Below are positions 1 through 7,541 of a stretch of 17,825 nucleotides of DNA, piece after piece. The position numbers were made by a program, and so were the translations under genes. Location of the stretch: positions 1 to 17,825 of the forward strand of contig NZ_JAJBUX010000090.1 of assembly GCF_020860125.1 (NCBI RefSeq). The letters are read 5' to 3'. How positions within the stretch are numbered: the first letter of the stretch is position 1; every line of letters starts with the position of its first letter. The notes below the pieces were generated by a model. It did not search any database. It had not been told where the DNA came from and saw only the letters and a program-made list of their open reading frames with translations. This stretch comes from Cloacibacillus sp. GTDB taxonomy: Bacteria; Synergistota; Synergistia; Synergistales; Synergistaceae.

Positions 1-1298
1 ATGGGGCTGACGCCGGCGATTCCCGCGGTGGCCGCGAGGCCGAAGGCCCAGGGGACGAGACAGCCTCCGCCCGTCCATATTGAGCCCATCTGTCCGACAG
101 AGGCGATATAGGAGACGTCAAGCCCCAGCGGGCCGCCGATCGCCTGCGCGAGGCTGCCGGTCAGGGGGAGGCCTGTGAAGCCGGAGCCCTCGATGCCGGC
201 GATCATGCCGACGACGAGATTTCCGAAGGCGACGGGGACGCGCCCCATCGGCAGATGGAAGGCAAGCCAGTTGCCGACGTCAAAGAGGCACTTCGGCGCT
301 CCCTCTCCGAGTATCTCGGTGACGGAGTTGGCGCCGAGGAAAAAGAAGGCGGCGATGGGGATGACTGGCGCGAAGATCTTTATACCAAAGAGAAAACCCT
401 CTTTTAGAAAGGCCACGATATCGTCGAAGCTTCTTTTCGCGTCGTTGACGACGGTGCCGACGGTGAGGATGATGAGGGCCGTGCCGCCGATGAGCGCCGT
501 GGCGTCGCCGCCCTTTATATTATAGTGTATCATCGCGGCGATGACGCAGCAGAAGACGACGGGCACGCCGACCGCGAAGTATACCGCGCAGGGTTTGTAG
601 CTGCCATCCGCTTCAGAGACTTCACAGCATATCCGCCACTCCTCTGAACCCTTGAAGCCCTTGAGCTCTTTGCGGAGCATGAGCCAGCCTACGAAGCCGG
701 CGACAATGCCGGTGGTTATCGAGAGCAGCGCGACTTTGAAGTACATGTCGCCCACCGTGATGTTGGCCGCCGTGGAGGAGAGCTTCAGCGCCCCCTGGAT
801 GACGAGGTCGCCGGAGAGCCCCATGCCGTGGCCGAAGATGTTGACGGCGACGGCGGCGGCCATCGGCGTGAGCCCCGCCCTGATGCAGATCGGGATGAGC
901 AGCGTGCCGACAAGCGCCGTCGCGGGAGTCGGCCAGAAGAGCGAGGCGGCGATGTAGGAGACGACGCCAAGGAAGAGATAGGACTGGTTCGCGCCGGTTA
1001 TGACCTTCTTAAAGGGCAGGAACATCAGGTAGTCGGCGCCCATTTTATTAAGGACACGGAGCATAGCGACCATAAGGGAGATAACAAGCATAATGGAGAA
1101 GAGGTCCTCGCCCGCCACCATCAGGGCCTTAAAGAGCACCTGAATGGCCGCGATCACAGAACCGGTGTGTATGGCGCCAATCAGCAGAGTCCCGAGAACG
1201 CATATTATGACGATATCTTTGCGGCAGAGCATGAGGGCGATGCAGACAAATACTACGGCTACATATATAAAGTGAATGACTGAAAGTTCTGTTACCAT
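1..1298 (-). CDS. Polytopic membrane transporter, substrate unknown (3' end cut by window edge)
   Basis: The minus-strand frame opens with ATG at 1298, about 7 nt after a GGAGG ribosome binding site, and stays open to the left edge. This gives 432 residues without a stop, so the C-terminus is missing. The protein is almost wholly hydrophobic. The only long polar stretch is around residues 206-237, and it separates two membrane halves. Each half has a Gly/Pro/Thr-rich re-entrant-like segment: WPTPATALVGTLLIP at about 122-136 and GIEGSGFTGLPLTGSLA at about 369-383. That two-repeat plan resembles ion-transporter (IT) superfamily carriers of organic acids such as DcuC or CitMHS types, but I do not recognise the exact family. 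It lies downstream of the FAD oxidoreductase in the same direction, 81 bp apart with a hairpin between, so the pair may share a transcript. Transport function is fairly sure; the substrate is not. Confidence 0.75.
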   Translation of the reverse strand, partial: MVTELSVIHFIYVAVVFVCIALMLCRKDIVIICVLGTLLIGAIHTGSVIAAIQVLFKALMVAGEDLFSIMLVISLMVAMLRVLNKMGADYLMFLPFKKVITGANQSYLFLGVVSYIAASLFWPTPATALVGTLLIPICIRAGLTPMAAAVAVNIFGHGMGLSGDLVIQGALKLSSTAANITVGDMYFKVALLSITTGIVAGFVGWLMLRKELKGFKGSEEWRICCEVSEADGSYKPCAVYFAVGVPVVFCCVIAAMIHYNIKGGDATALIGGTALIILTVGTVVNDAKRSFDDIVAFLKEGFLFGIKIFAPVIPIAAFFFLGANSVTEILGEGAPKCLFDVGNWLAFHLPMGRVPVAFGNLVVGMIAGIEGSGFTGLPLTGSLAQAIGGPLGLDVSYIASVGQMGSIWTGGGCLVPWAFGLAATAGIAGVSP

Positions 1299-1346
1299 TG
1301 AGATGCCTCCTTATAATGTTTGAAGTAGCGGGAAGGGTACGAAAAT

Positions 1347-1367
1347 GGGGACGCGCGAAGCGTCCCC
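1347..1367 (-). terminator. Hairpin between FAD oxidoreductase and transporter
   Basis: An 8-bp perfect stem (GGGGACGC / GCGTCCCC) with a 5-nt loop lies 13 bp past the FAD oxidoreductase stop. On the minus strand it is followed by ATTTTCG, a short T run. It could be a weak or partial terminator that lowers transporter expression relative to the enzyme. I see no obvious new promoter between it and the transporter start at 1298. Confidence 0.5.
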
Positions 1368-1379
1368 AGGATAACAGTT

Positions 1380-2669
1380 TTAGCAGATTTTTTCCGCGAA
1401 CAGGCCGCAGCGCCCTGTGGTTTCAACCTTCTTGGCTATCTCCGTCGGGTCGCATAGGTAAAGCCCGCATTCCTTCATACGCTCAAAGTAGACGGAGCCG
1501 GAGAAGGTATATTTTGTGCCGCGGCATTCGTCCTTCTTCATCTCGTCGGTGACATGGTTGACGAAGTCTCCGACCGCGAGGGCATCCGGCAGCTCGATCA
1601 GCTCTTTGCCGGCGGCGTGCCGCACGGCGTTGCAGCCCGCGAGGGTACCCGTGACGACCGCCTCGGTGTGTCCCACCATCGCGCCGCCCTTTTCACCGGC
1701 GCAGAAGATGTTGTCCACCTCACCCTGGGCCTGAAGACTGTGGGAGCAGTTGGCGAACTGGAAGTAGCGCATCGAGTTTCCCTTGCCGCCGGCGATCGGG
1801 TCCTCATAACGGGCCTTCTCAAAGCCGGGCACGAGACACAGCTTTTCCAGCGGGAAGTAGGGGGTCATAAGCTTCGCGGGGCCGGTGTCCAGCAGGATGA
1901 TGTTCTCCGCGAAGTCCTTTGTCGCGTACTGCTGACAGGCCTTCATTCCAAGTTTTTCGCTCATATTGGCGGCGGCGGGGATAGGCACGACGCAGACGCC
2001 GGTTTCGTTAAGTTTTTTGACGATATCCGCTGAGAGCGATTCCTTGAAAAGTTTACAGGAGCCGCTCATCGCGCCGAGGGAGCCGTCCTTCTTGCGTCCG
2101 TTCCACTCCTCGATCCCCGCGAGCGTGCATATGGATACGCGCGGCGCGAAGCTGTGACAGCGCAGGATGCACATGGCGCAGCCGTTGCCGTATTTCACGC
2201 AGTTGCCTGGAACGGCCGAGGTCCCCGTGGCGTCGACAAAGGCATCCGCCTCGTAGACGGAGCCGTCGCGCACGGTGACGGAGAGCATCTTACCATCTTT
2301 CTTGTCTATCTTCATCGCCGAGGCGCTTGTGACGACCTTAACGCCCAGGCCGGCGAGGTATTTTTTTACCGCGGGTTCTATCTCATATACATTGTAAAGA
2401 CTCGCGTGGGCATGTCCGGGAAATTCGATGTTCTTATGTCCGGCGCATTCGTCCATGACATGAAAGAGATCGCCGCCGCCCAGCGCCGTCATCTCCTCCG
2501 CCGCCGTCTGACGCCCGTTGTTGCGGTAGATGCCGCCCACGAGCCCCGTGCCGAGGAGCATGTCTGTGCGCTCAAGAAGCACGGCCTCCGCTCCAGCCTT
2601 GACCGCCGCTATCGCCGCCGCGCAGCCTCCCCAGCCGCCGCCAACTACCACGATCTTTATTTTACTCAT
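1380..2669 (-). CDS. FAD-dependent oxidoreductase, FAD_oxidored / GidA-like
   Basis: The 429-residue protein starts at ATG 2669, with GGGAGG about 9 nt upstream. Residues 5-34 form an ADP-binding Rossmann fold: VVVGGGWGG, then an acidic residue ending the second strand in LLER. A VDATGTSAVPG motif at about 145-155 and IFCAGEKGGAMVGHTEA at about 321-337, followed by TGTLAGCNAVRHA, match the second FAD-contact region of GidA/TrmFO-like and FAD_oxidored flavoproteins. A cysteine cluster C157, C164, C167, C171 (the last three spaced C-x2-C-x3-C), with more Cys at 181 and 205, is unusual and might hold a metal or redox disulfide. The substrate is unknown. It has its own strong promoter (2731-2759) and probably shares a transcript with the transporter, which suggests an imported organic acid as substrate. 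It is unlikely to be the tRNA-modifying TrmFO itself, because I do not recognise that family's remaining motifs. Confidence 0.8.
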   Translation of the reverse strand: MSKIKIVVVGGGWGGCAAAIAAVKAGAEAVLLERTDMLLGTGLVGGIYRNNGRQTAAEEMTALGGGDLFHVMDECAGHKNIEFPGHAHASLYNVYEIEPAVKKYLAGLGVKVVTSASAMKIDKKDGKMLSVTVRDGSVYEADAFVDATGTSAVPGNCVKYGNGCAMCILRCHSFAPRVSICTLAGIEEWNGRKKDGSLGAMSGSCKLFKESLSADIVKKLNETGVCVVPIPAAANMSEKLGMKACQQYATKDFAENIILLDTGPAKLMTPYFPLEKLCLVPGFEKARYEDPIAGGKGNSMRYFQFANCSHSLQAQGEVDNIFCAGEKGGAMVGHTEAVVTGTLAGCNAVRHAAGKELIELPDALAVGDFVNHVTDEMKKDECRGTKYTFSGSVYFERMKECGLYLCDPTEIAKKVETTGRCGLFAEKIC

Positions 2670-2730
2670 GTAGATAAGCCTCCCTGCGATAATTATTTTA
2701 ATTCATCAATGAAGAGTAGTGATTGACTTC

Positions 2731-2759
2731 ATTATAATGCCCCCGAAGCTATGTGTCAA
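2731..2759 (-). promoter_or_regulatory. Sigma70-type promoter of the FAD oxidoreductase
   Basis: Read on the minus strand, TTGACA (2759-2754) and TATAAT (2736-2731) are separated by exactly 17 bp. Both hexamers match the consensus perfectly. The expected start of transcription is near 2724, leaving a leader of about 55 nt before ATG 2669. A small inverted repeat, TTCAT-CA-ATGAA (2702-2713), sits in that leader and could be an operator. Confidence 0.8.
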
Positions 2760-2860
2760 TCTTTATGACAAAAACAGGCAAACCGGCTCTGTATATGGTT
2801 TTTTTAGTATTAACAGCCCTGCCGCAGAAAAATTATTCGAAAAAATCTCCGCGCCAACTA

Positions 2861-2889
2861 TTGACCAAACACGATTAATTGGGTAATCT
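2861..2889 (+). promoter_or_regulatory. Promoter of the ThDP enzyme gene
   Basis: TTGACC (2861-2866) and TAATCT (2884-2889) are separated by 17 bp. The expected transcription start is near 2896, about 60 nt before ATG 2957. Because this promoter lies over and past the upstream in-frame TTG at 2879, it argues against that earlier start. Confidence 0.55.
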
Positions 2890-2956
2890 TATGACAGTTA
2901 GTCAATCATTTGTGATGAATAATAATTCGATAAAGAATTTCTTGAGAGGGGAAGAT

Positions 2957-4684
2957 ATGATGAAGGCAAGCAAAGCCGTTCTTGCGATGCTCAAGGCTTA
3001 TGACGTGACCGATGTTTTCGGCCTGCCCGGCGAGACGACGCTGAGTCTCTACGAGGCCTGGGAGGAATTTCCCGAAATAAAATACCATCTTACGAGAGAC
3101 GAGAGGAACTCCGTCTTTATGGCCGACGCCTACGCGAAGGCCACCGGCCGCGTCGGGATCTGCGAGGGGCCGAGCGTCGGCGCTACGCACATGGTGCCCG
3201 GCGTCGTCGAAGCCTTCCAGTCCTGCGTGCCGCTCATCGTAATGACGACAGACATCGATCTCAAGATGGGACCTAAGAATATGCTGACCGGCTTCGACCA
3301 GTCGGCGCTCTTCAAGAGCATCGCCAAAGATTCTCTCACCGTCACCGACGCCAGCGAGATACCGCACCTCTTCCGGCGCGCCTTCCGCACGGCGACTACC
3401 GGCCGCCCCGGCCCCGTTCACATCCGCATCCCGATGGATACCTTAGAGGATGAAGTGGCGGACGGCGATATATACGCGCAGAGCCGTTACGCAACCTTCC
3501 CCGGATGCCGGAACAGCGCCGCGGCGGCGGACATCATGGAGGCGGCAAAGGCGCTCGCCGCGGCGCGCCGCCCGGTGATGATCTGCGGACAGGGGGTCGT
3601 CCATTCCTCAGCCTGGGAGGAGGCGGCACAATTGTCAAAGATGCAGGATATGCCGGTGGGTTCGACGATCAACGCAAAAGGCTGCCTCAACGACAAGGAG
3701 CCGCTGTCGATGGGCGTCATCGGCGCTCGCGGCGGCCGTGAGTGGAACAACAATATGATAAAAGAGGCCGACGTCGTGCTCTTCGCGGCGACCAGCACCG
3801 ATTCCGCCAACACCGACGGCTGGAACATACCATCGCCCGCCTTGGGACAGAAGTTTATCCAGATAGATATCTCCGAACGCGAGCTCGGCAACAACTATGA
3901 CGCGCTGCCGCTCTTCGGGGACGTGCGCGAGACCCTCGCGGCCCTCGCCGCGGCGCTCAAAGGAATGCCGTGTCCCGACCGCGGCGCGTGGGCCGCGCGC
4001 TGCGCAGAAGAAAAGGCGGCGCATGAAAAGAGGCTGGAGGGCGTAATGGCGCGTTACGGCGACGAGCTGCACCCGCTCTCACTCGTGCGCGCGATCGAGA
4101 GACTGACGCCCGATACGGCCTTCTTCGCCGTCGACCCCGGAAGTTCGGCGATCTATTCATCCTGCTTCCTGCGTATCGGACGCGCGGGCAGACGCGCCGC
4201 CTATAATTTCTCGATGGGGGCGCTGGGCTACGCGATACCGGCGGCGATGGGGGCGCGGTGCGGTACGGCGTCGGAGGCCCCCGTGATAGGGCTCATCGGC
4301 GACGGCAGCTTCGGCTTCTGCGGCGCGGAGCTGGAGACGGCGGCTCGCCTCGGGCTGAAGATCGTTTACGTCCTTTTCAATAACGGGGCCTTCGGCTGGA
4401 TACGCGGCACTCAGCGCGTCCACACAAAAGCTGAGATCACAGAAAACTTCCGCCGCTTCACCGACTTCGCGAAGGTCGACTACGTTAAATTCGCCGAATC
4501 TATGGGGCTCAGAGGCTATCGAGTCAGCGGCATGAACGAGTTTGAAGAGGTATTCAAAAAATGCCTCGCCGCCGAGGGGCCAAGCTTCATCGACGTACCG
4601 CTGCCGCCGGAAGACCGGCAGCTTCCACCAGTCCCCGGCTGGGCCGCCGCGAATATCGCCAAAGACGAGGATATGACATACTAG
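2957..4684 (+). CDS. ThDP-dependent enzyme, acetolactate synthase large-subunit family
   Basis: I start this 575-residue protein at the ATG-ATG pair at 2957/2960, just after the purine-rich GAGAGGGGAAG. An in-frame TTG at 2879 would overlap the predicted promoter. The N-terminal ThDP domain has FGLPGE (21-26) and RDERNSVFMADAYAKATG (47-64), where E49 fits the cofactor-activating glutamate. The C-terminal domain has the ThDP/Mg motif starting GDGSF (448-452) and ending in NN (475-476). Length and three-domain order match acetolactate synthase and relatives, which join or cleave 2-oxoacids through a ThDP adduct. No small regulatory subunit gene (ilvN) or other branched-chain amino acid gene is adjacent, so a catabolic 2-oxoacid decarboxylase or carboligase is as likely as biosynthetic acetolactate synthase. 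The exact substrate cannot be read from the sequence. A strong terminator follows, so it is probably transcribed alone. Confidence 0.85.
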   Translation: MMKASKAVLAMLKAYDVTDVFGLPGETTLSLYEAWEEFPEIKYHLTRDERNSVFMADAYAKATGRVGICEGPSVGATHMVPGVVEAFQSCVPLIVMTTDIDLKMGPKNMLTGFDQSALFKSIAKDSLTVTDASEIPHLFRRAFRTATTGRPGPVHIRIPMDTLEDEVADGDIYAQSRYATFPGCRNSAAAADIMEAAKALAAARRPVMICGQGVVHSSAWEEAAQLSKMQDMPVGSTINAKGCLNDKEPLSMGVIGARGGREWNNNMIKEADVVLFAATSTDSANTDGWNIPSPALGQKFIQIDISERELGNNYDALPLFGDVRETLAALAAALKGMPCPDRGAWAARCAEEKAAHEKRLEGVMARYGDELHPLSLVRAIERLTPDTAFFAVDPGSSAIYSSCFLRIGRAGRRAAYNFSMGALGYAIPAAMGARCGTASEAPVIGLIGDGSFGFCGAELETAARLGLKIVYVLFNNGAFGWIRGTQRVHTKAEITENFRRFTDFAKVDYVKFAESMGLRGYRVSGMNEFEEVFKKCLAAEGPSFIDVPLPPEDRQLPPVPGWAAANIAKDEDMTY

Positions 4685-4703
4685 ATAATATAAAAGATGT
4701 CCC

Positions 4704-4742
4704 AAAAACGTCCCTCCGCCCCACGGCAGAGGGACGTTTTTT
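4704..4742 (+). terminator. Rho-independent terminator after the ThDP enzyme gene
   Basis: A 13-bp perfect stem (AAAAACGTCCCTC at 4704-4716 with GAGGGACGTTTTT at 4729-4741) encloses a 12-nt loop and ends in six T residues on the plus strand. It lies 20 bp past the stop codon. The A-tract on the left would let it work in the other direction too. Confidence 0.9.
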
Positions 4743-4792
4743 ACACATTTAGGGTAAAATAGCTCTATCCTGCAAAGATCAGAGGTATCTTT

Positions 4793-5563
4793 ATGGACTA
4801 CAAAAATATGATGGATTTCAGGAAAAAGAGCGTCCTTATCACGGGAGGGACCGGCGGTATCGGCGGCGAGCTGGCGCGCGCCTTCGCCTCCTGCGGCGCG
4901 AAGGTGGCGATCACCGGCAGAAACATGGAGGCGGCGGAGGCGGTGCTCGCGGACTGCCGCGCCCTGAACGCCGAAGCCTGTTTCGTAAGCTGCGACCTGC
5001 TGAATACGGAAAGCATTCCCACAATGGTCGCGGAGTGCACCGACAGACTTGGGAGGATCGACATCCTCTGCAACCACGCCGGATTCAACAACAGAAAGCC
5101 GGCGCTTGAGTACACGGAAAGCGAGTGGGACAGACTGCTGGACGTCGACCTGAAGGCCGTCTTCTTTACCGCCGCCGCCGTCGCCCGACAGATGGTGGAT
5201 AACGGCGTCAGGGGCAAGATAATAAACACCGCCTCCGTCTCCTCGGCGCGCGGCCACAAAAACCTCGTGGCATACGCCGCCGCGAAGGGCGGCATCCGCC
5301 AGCTGACAAAGGTGCTGGCCCACGAGTGGGCCGAATACGGCATCAACGTCAACGCCGTCGCCCCAGGTTACGTCGTCACGCCGCAGACGGAACGCTACCT
5401 GAGCGACCAGGCGACCCGCGACAAACTGCTCGCGCACATCCCCTTGGCCCGCTTCGGCCGTCCGTGCGACGTCGCCGCCACGGCCCTCTTCCTCGCCTCA
5501 GAGGGCGCCTCCTATATAACGGGACAGACGGTCTTCGTTGAGGGCGGCAGACTGATAGATTAG
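4793..5563 (+). CDS. Short-chain dehydrogenase/reductase (SDR family)
   Basis: This 256-residue protein has the usual length of a classical SDR. It starts at ATG 4793, with AGAGG a few bases upstream. TGGTGGIG (17-24) is the dinucleotide-binding glycine motif, and R43 after the second strand suggests NADP(H). The structural NNAG motif appears as NHAG (94-97). The catalytic Ser/Tyr/Lys are S148, Y161 and K165 (YAAAK). The position of the usual catalytic Asn (DVNLKG) reads DVDLKA, giving Asp at 119, a departure from the tetrad. The C-terminal PGYVVTP and GQTVFVEGG motifs are typical. General resemblance is to 3-oxoacyl-ACP reductase and gluconate 5-dehydrogenase-like enzymes; the substrate is unknown. 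It sits between two terminators, so it is probably a single-gene unit, though I find no convincing promoter in the short gap. Confidence 0.85.
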   Translation: MDYKNMMDFRKKSVLITGGTGGIGGELARAFASCGAKVAITGRNMEAAEAVLADCRALNAEACFVSCDLLNTESIPTMVAECTDRLGRIDILCNHAGFNNRKPALEYTESEWDRLLDVDLKAVFFTAAAVARQMVDNGVRGKIINTASVSSARGHKNLVAYAAAKGGIRQLTKVLAHEWAEYGINVNAVAPGYVVTPQTERYLSDQATRDKLLAHIPLARFGRPCDVAATALFLASEGASYITGQTVFVEGGRLID

Positions 5564-5573
5564 AAAACAAAAT

Positions 5574-5610
5574 GGCAAGGGGAGACGCTGGAATGGAATC
5601 TCCCCTTGCC
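5574..5610 (-). terminator. Terminator of the aminotransferase-thiolase operon
   Basis: A 12-bp perfect stem (5574-5585 with 5599-5610) has a 13-nt loop. On the minus strand it is followed by ATTTTGTTTTC, so it fits as the terminator of the thiolase operon, 60 bp past the thiolase stop. The plus side lacks a T run, but the stem also lies 10 bp past the convergent SDR stop and may serve both. Confidence 0.8.
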
Positions 5611-5669
5611 TATGTGCGAAGGGCAGGCACTTAAAAAAGGAATTTAATTTAAATACCTTTGGAGCATTC

Positions 5670-6860
5670 CTATTTTATTATCCGAATCACCATTGCAACC
5701 CCCTGACCGCCGCCGATACAGGCGCTGGCCATGCCGATCTCTTTATTCTGATTGATGAGGCTATAGATCAAAGTCGTTAATATTTTCGCCCCGCTGGCTC
5801 CTATGGGATGCCCCAGAGATATCGCTCCGCCGTGTACGTTGAGCTTTTCCACGTCAAACGGCATTTTTCTATGGCAGGCGATCACCTGAGCCGCGAAGGC
5901 CTCGTTGAGTTCGATCAATTCCATCTCTTCCAGGGTCATGCCCGCCTTGTCAAGAGCTATTCTCATCGCGTCAACGGGAGCGATCGGGAAGTGCTGCGGA
6001 TCGGTCGCCGTAACTGCATAGCTCACGATCTCCGCCATTGGCTTCAATCCGTTCACCCGTGCCCATTCCGCGCCAGCGACAAATACCGCGCTTCCCGCAT
6101 CGCAGAGCGCGGAGCTGGAACCTGCCGTTATCGTACCATTTTCTTTTTTAAAGATCGCCGGCAGCTTTGCCAGCGCTTCCAGCGAAATATCCCTGCGCGG
6201 TATCTCGTCCGTATCTAAAATAAGCTCGCCTTTTTTCTTGTCTTTTAAGGTTATTGGTACGATCTCATCCTTGAAAAGGCCCTTCTCTATGGCCTCCGCC
6301 GCCTTTTTATGGCTGTAATATGAAAATTCGTCCTGCTCTTCGCGGGTAATGGAGAGCTCGGGTATCACGTAATTCTCAGTTATCTCTCCCATAAGCGCAC
6401 CCGCCAAAGGACATTGGAAGCCGTCGGCGTGCAGCGCGTCAAGCGCCTCTTGCTTGCCCATACGGAATCCCCAGCGGGCGCCTGGCAGGAGATAGGGGGT
6501 GTTGGTAGCGCTTTCCATGCCTCCGGCGAGGATCGCCTTTGCGTCACCGAGACGTATCCTGTCGGCGGCCAACATGACTGTACGCAGCCCCGAACCGCAG
6601 CGGATATTTACGGTGAAGGCAGGAACATTTACAGGAATACCGGCTTTATACATCGCGCTGCGCGCCGGATTGGCTCCCACGCCAGCCTGCCAGCCGTTGC
6701 CCAAAATGACCTCTTCCACCGATTCACACGGAGCGCCGGAACGAAGCACCGCCTCTTTGAGCGCGGACGCTCCCAGATCCGTCGCGGAAAATTTTTTAAA
6801 CTGTCCGCCGAATTTTCCGCCGGCGGTGCGGCAGGCGCTTAAAATAACGGCCTTTTCCAT
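5670..6860 (-). CDS. Thiolase (acetyl-CoA C-acyltransferase)
   Basis: The 396-residue length is normal for degradative or acetoacetyl-CoA thiolases. The nucleophilic cysteine is C88 in NIRCGSGL. The catalytic His is H351 in GHPIGASG, and the second active-site cysteine is C381 in CIGGGQG. NEAFA lies between them. The enzyme cleaves a 3-oxoacyl-CoA with CoA to acetyl-CoA and a shorter acyl-CoA, or the reverse, in the cytoplasm. The ATG follows the CoA-transferase B stop directly (TAAATG), and its ribosome binding site GGAGG lies inside that gene, so translation is likely coupled. As last gene of the unit it fits the final step: splitting the 3-oxoacyl-CoA made by the upstream CoA-transferase. 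Chain-length preference cannot be read from the sequence. Confidence 0.93.
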   Translation of the reverse strand: MEKAVILSACRTAGGKFGGQFKKFSATDLGASALKEAVLRSGAPCESVEEVILGNGWQAGVGANPARSAMYKAGIPVNVPAFTVNIRCGSGLRTVMLAADRIRLGDAKAILAGGMESATNTPYLLPGARWGFRMGKQEALDALHADGFQCPLAGALMGEITENYVIPELSITREEQDEFSYYSHKKAAEAIEKGLFKDEIVPITLKDKKKGELILDTDEIPRRDISLEALAKLPAIFKKENGTITAGSSSALCDAGSAVFVAGAEWARVNGLKPMAEIVSYAVTATDPQHFPIAPVDAMRIALDKAGMTLEEMELIELNEAFAAQVIACHRKMPFDVEKLNVHGGAISLGHPIGASGAKILTTLIYSLINQNKEIGMASACIGGGQGVAMVIRIIK

Positions 6861-7541
6861 TTATGCGACCTCCAATCCACGATAGACGGCAATATCCTCC
6901 GCAACTTCATAATCGGCCTCTGTATTTGCCCTTATCTGTTCCTGGGTCACCTCCGGAGCGATCTCTATCAGGGTCACCTTTCCATCCTTTATTGTAAATA
7001 CGGCAAACTCGGTCACAACCATATCCACAACGCCGACCGCCGTGAGCGGCAGCGTGCATTTCTTTAATATTTTAGGAGCGCCCTTTTTTGTAACATGGGT
7101 CATCGCCACATATACGCGCCTGGCTCCGACAACAAGATCCATCGCCCCTCCCATCCCTGGCACGCTCTTGCCGGGAATCCACCAGTTTGCGAGATTGCCG
7201 TGCTGATCGACCTCCAGCGTTCCCAGTACGGTCGCATCGATATGGCCGCCCCTGATAAGCCCGAAACTCGTATCGCTTGAGAAGAAGCTGCCGCCTGGCA
7301 GGAGGCTGATAAAGCGCCCGCCGGCTCCTATACACTTATAATTCGGCACGGGCGGAGGCGGACCTATACCGATAGCGCCGTTTTCCGCCTGAAATATGAC
7401 ATGCTTTCCCTCCGGGATGTAATCGGCGACAAGCGTAGGAATTCCAATGCCGAGGTTCACCACCTCCCCTTCCTCAAATTCCATGGCTATTCTCTTTGCT
7501 ATGCGCTCTCTGACGAGCTGTTCATCAAGTTCTGGCAGCAT
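6861..7541 (-). CDS. 3-oxoacid CoA-transferase, subunit B
   Basis: This 226-residue protein is the beta chain of a class I CoA-transferase (AtoA/ScoB type). GIGIPTLVADYIP (31-43) precedes QAENGAIGIGP (51-61), where E53 is the glutamate that forms the covalent glutamyl-CoA intermediate. PGKSVPGMGGAMDLV is the conserved loop of the acetoacetate/3-oxoacid branch. It pairs with the A subunit encoded just upstream; the genes overlap by 17 bp. AAAGGAG lies about 9 nt before ATG 7541. The holoenzyme moves CoA from an acyl-CoA donor such as acetyl-, butyryl- or succinyl-CoA to a free 3-oxoacid. The gene directly precedes the thiolase that would use the product. I give no symbol because the donor specificity (AtoA or ScoB) cannot be read. 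Confidence 0.92.
   Translation of the reverse strand: MLPELDEQLVRERIAKRIAMEFEEGEVVNLGIGIPTLVADYIPEGKHVIFQAENGAIGIGPPPPVPNYKCIGAGGRFISLLPGGSFFSSDTSFGLIRGGHIDATVLGTLEVDQHGNLANWWIPGKSVPGMGGAMDLVVGARRVYVAMTHVTKKGAPKILKKCTLPLTAVGVVDMVVTEFAVFTIKDGKVTLIEIAPEVTQEQIRANTEADYEVAEDIAVYRGLEVA

Noticed and set aside
2710..2731. TGAAG-N12-CTTCA near the FAD gene promoter as another RpiR operator
   Set aside because: The half-sites match, but the spacing is 12 instead of 6 and the core bases differ, so binding by the same dimer is unlikely.
2879..2956. Upstream TTG start extending the ThDP enzyme by 26 residues
   Set aside because: The extension overlaps the predicted -10 element, has no ribosome binding site and has an AT-rich, unconserved look; ATG 2957 follows a good purine-rich site.
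4157..5437. Long open frame on the minus strand (426 codons) opposite the ThDP enzyme and SDR genes
   Set aside because: It crosses two well-supported genes and the strong terminator between them, has a composition rich in Arg, Gly and Val typical of antisense frames in GC-rich DNA, and matches no family I know.
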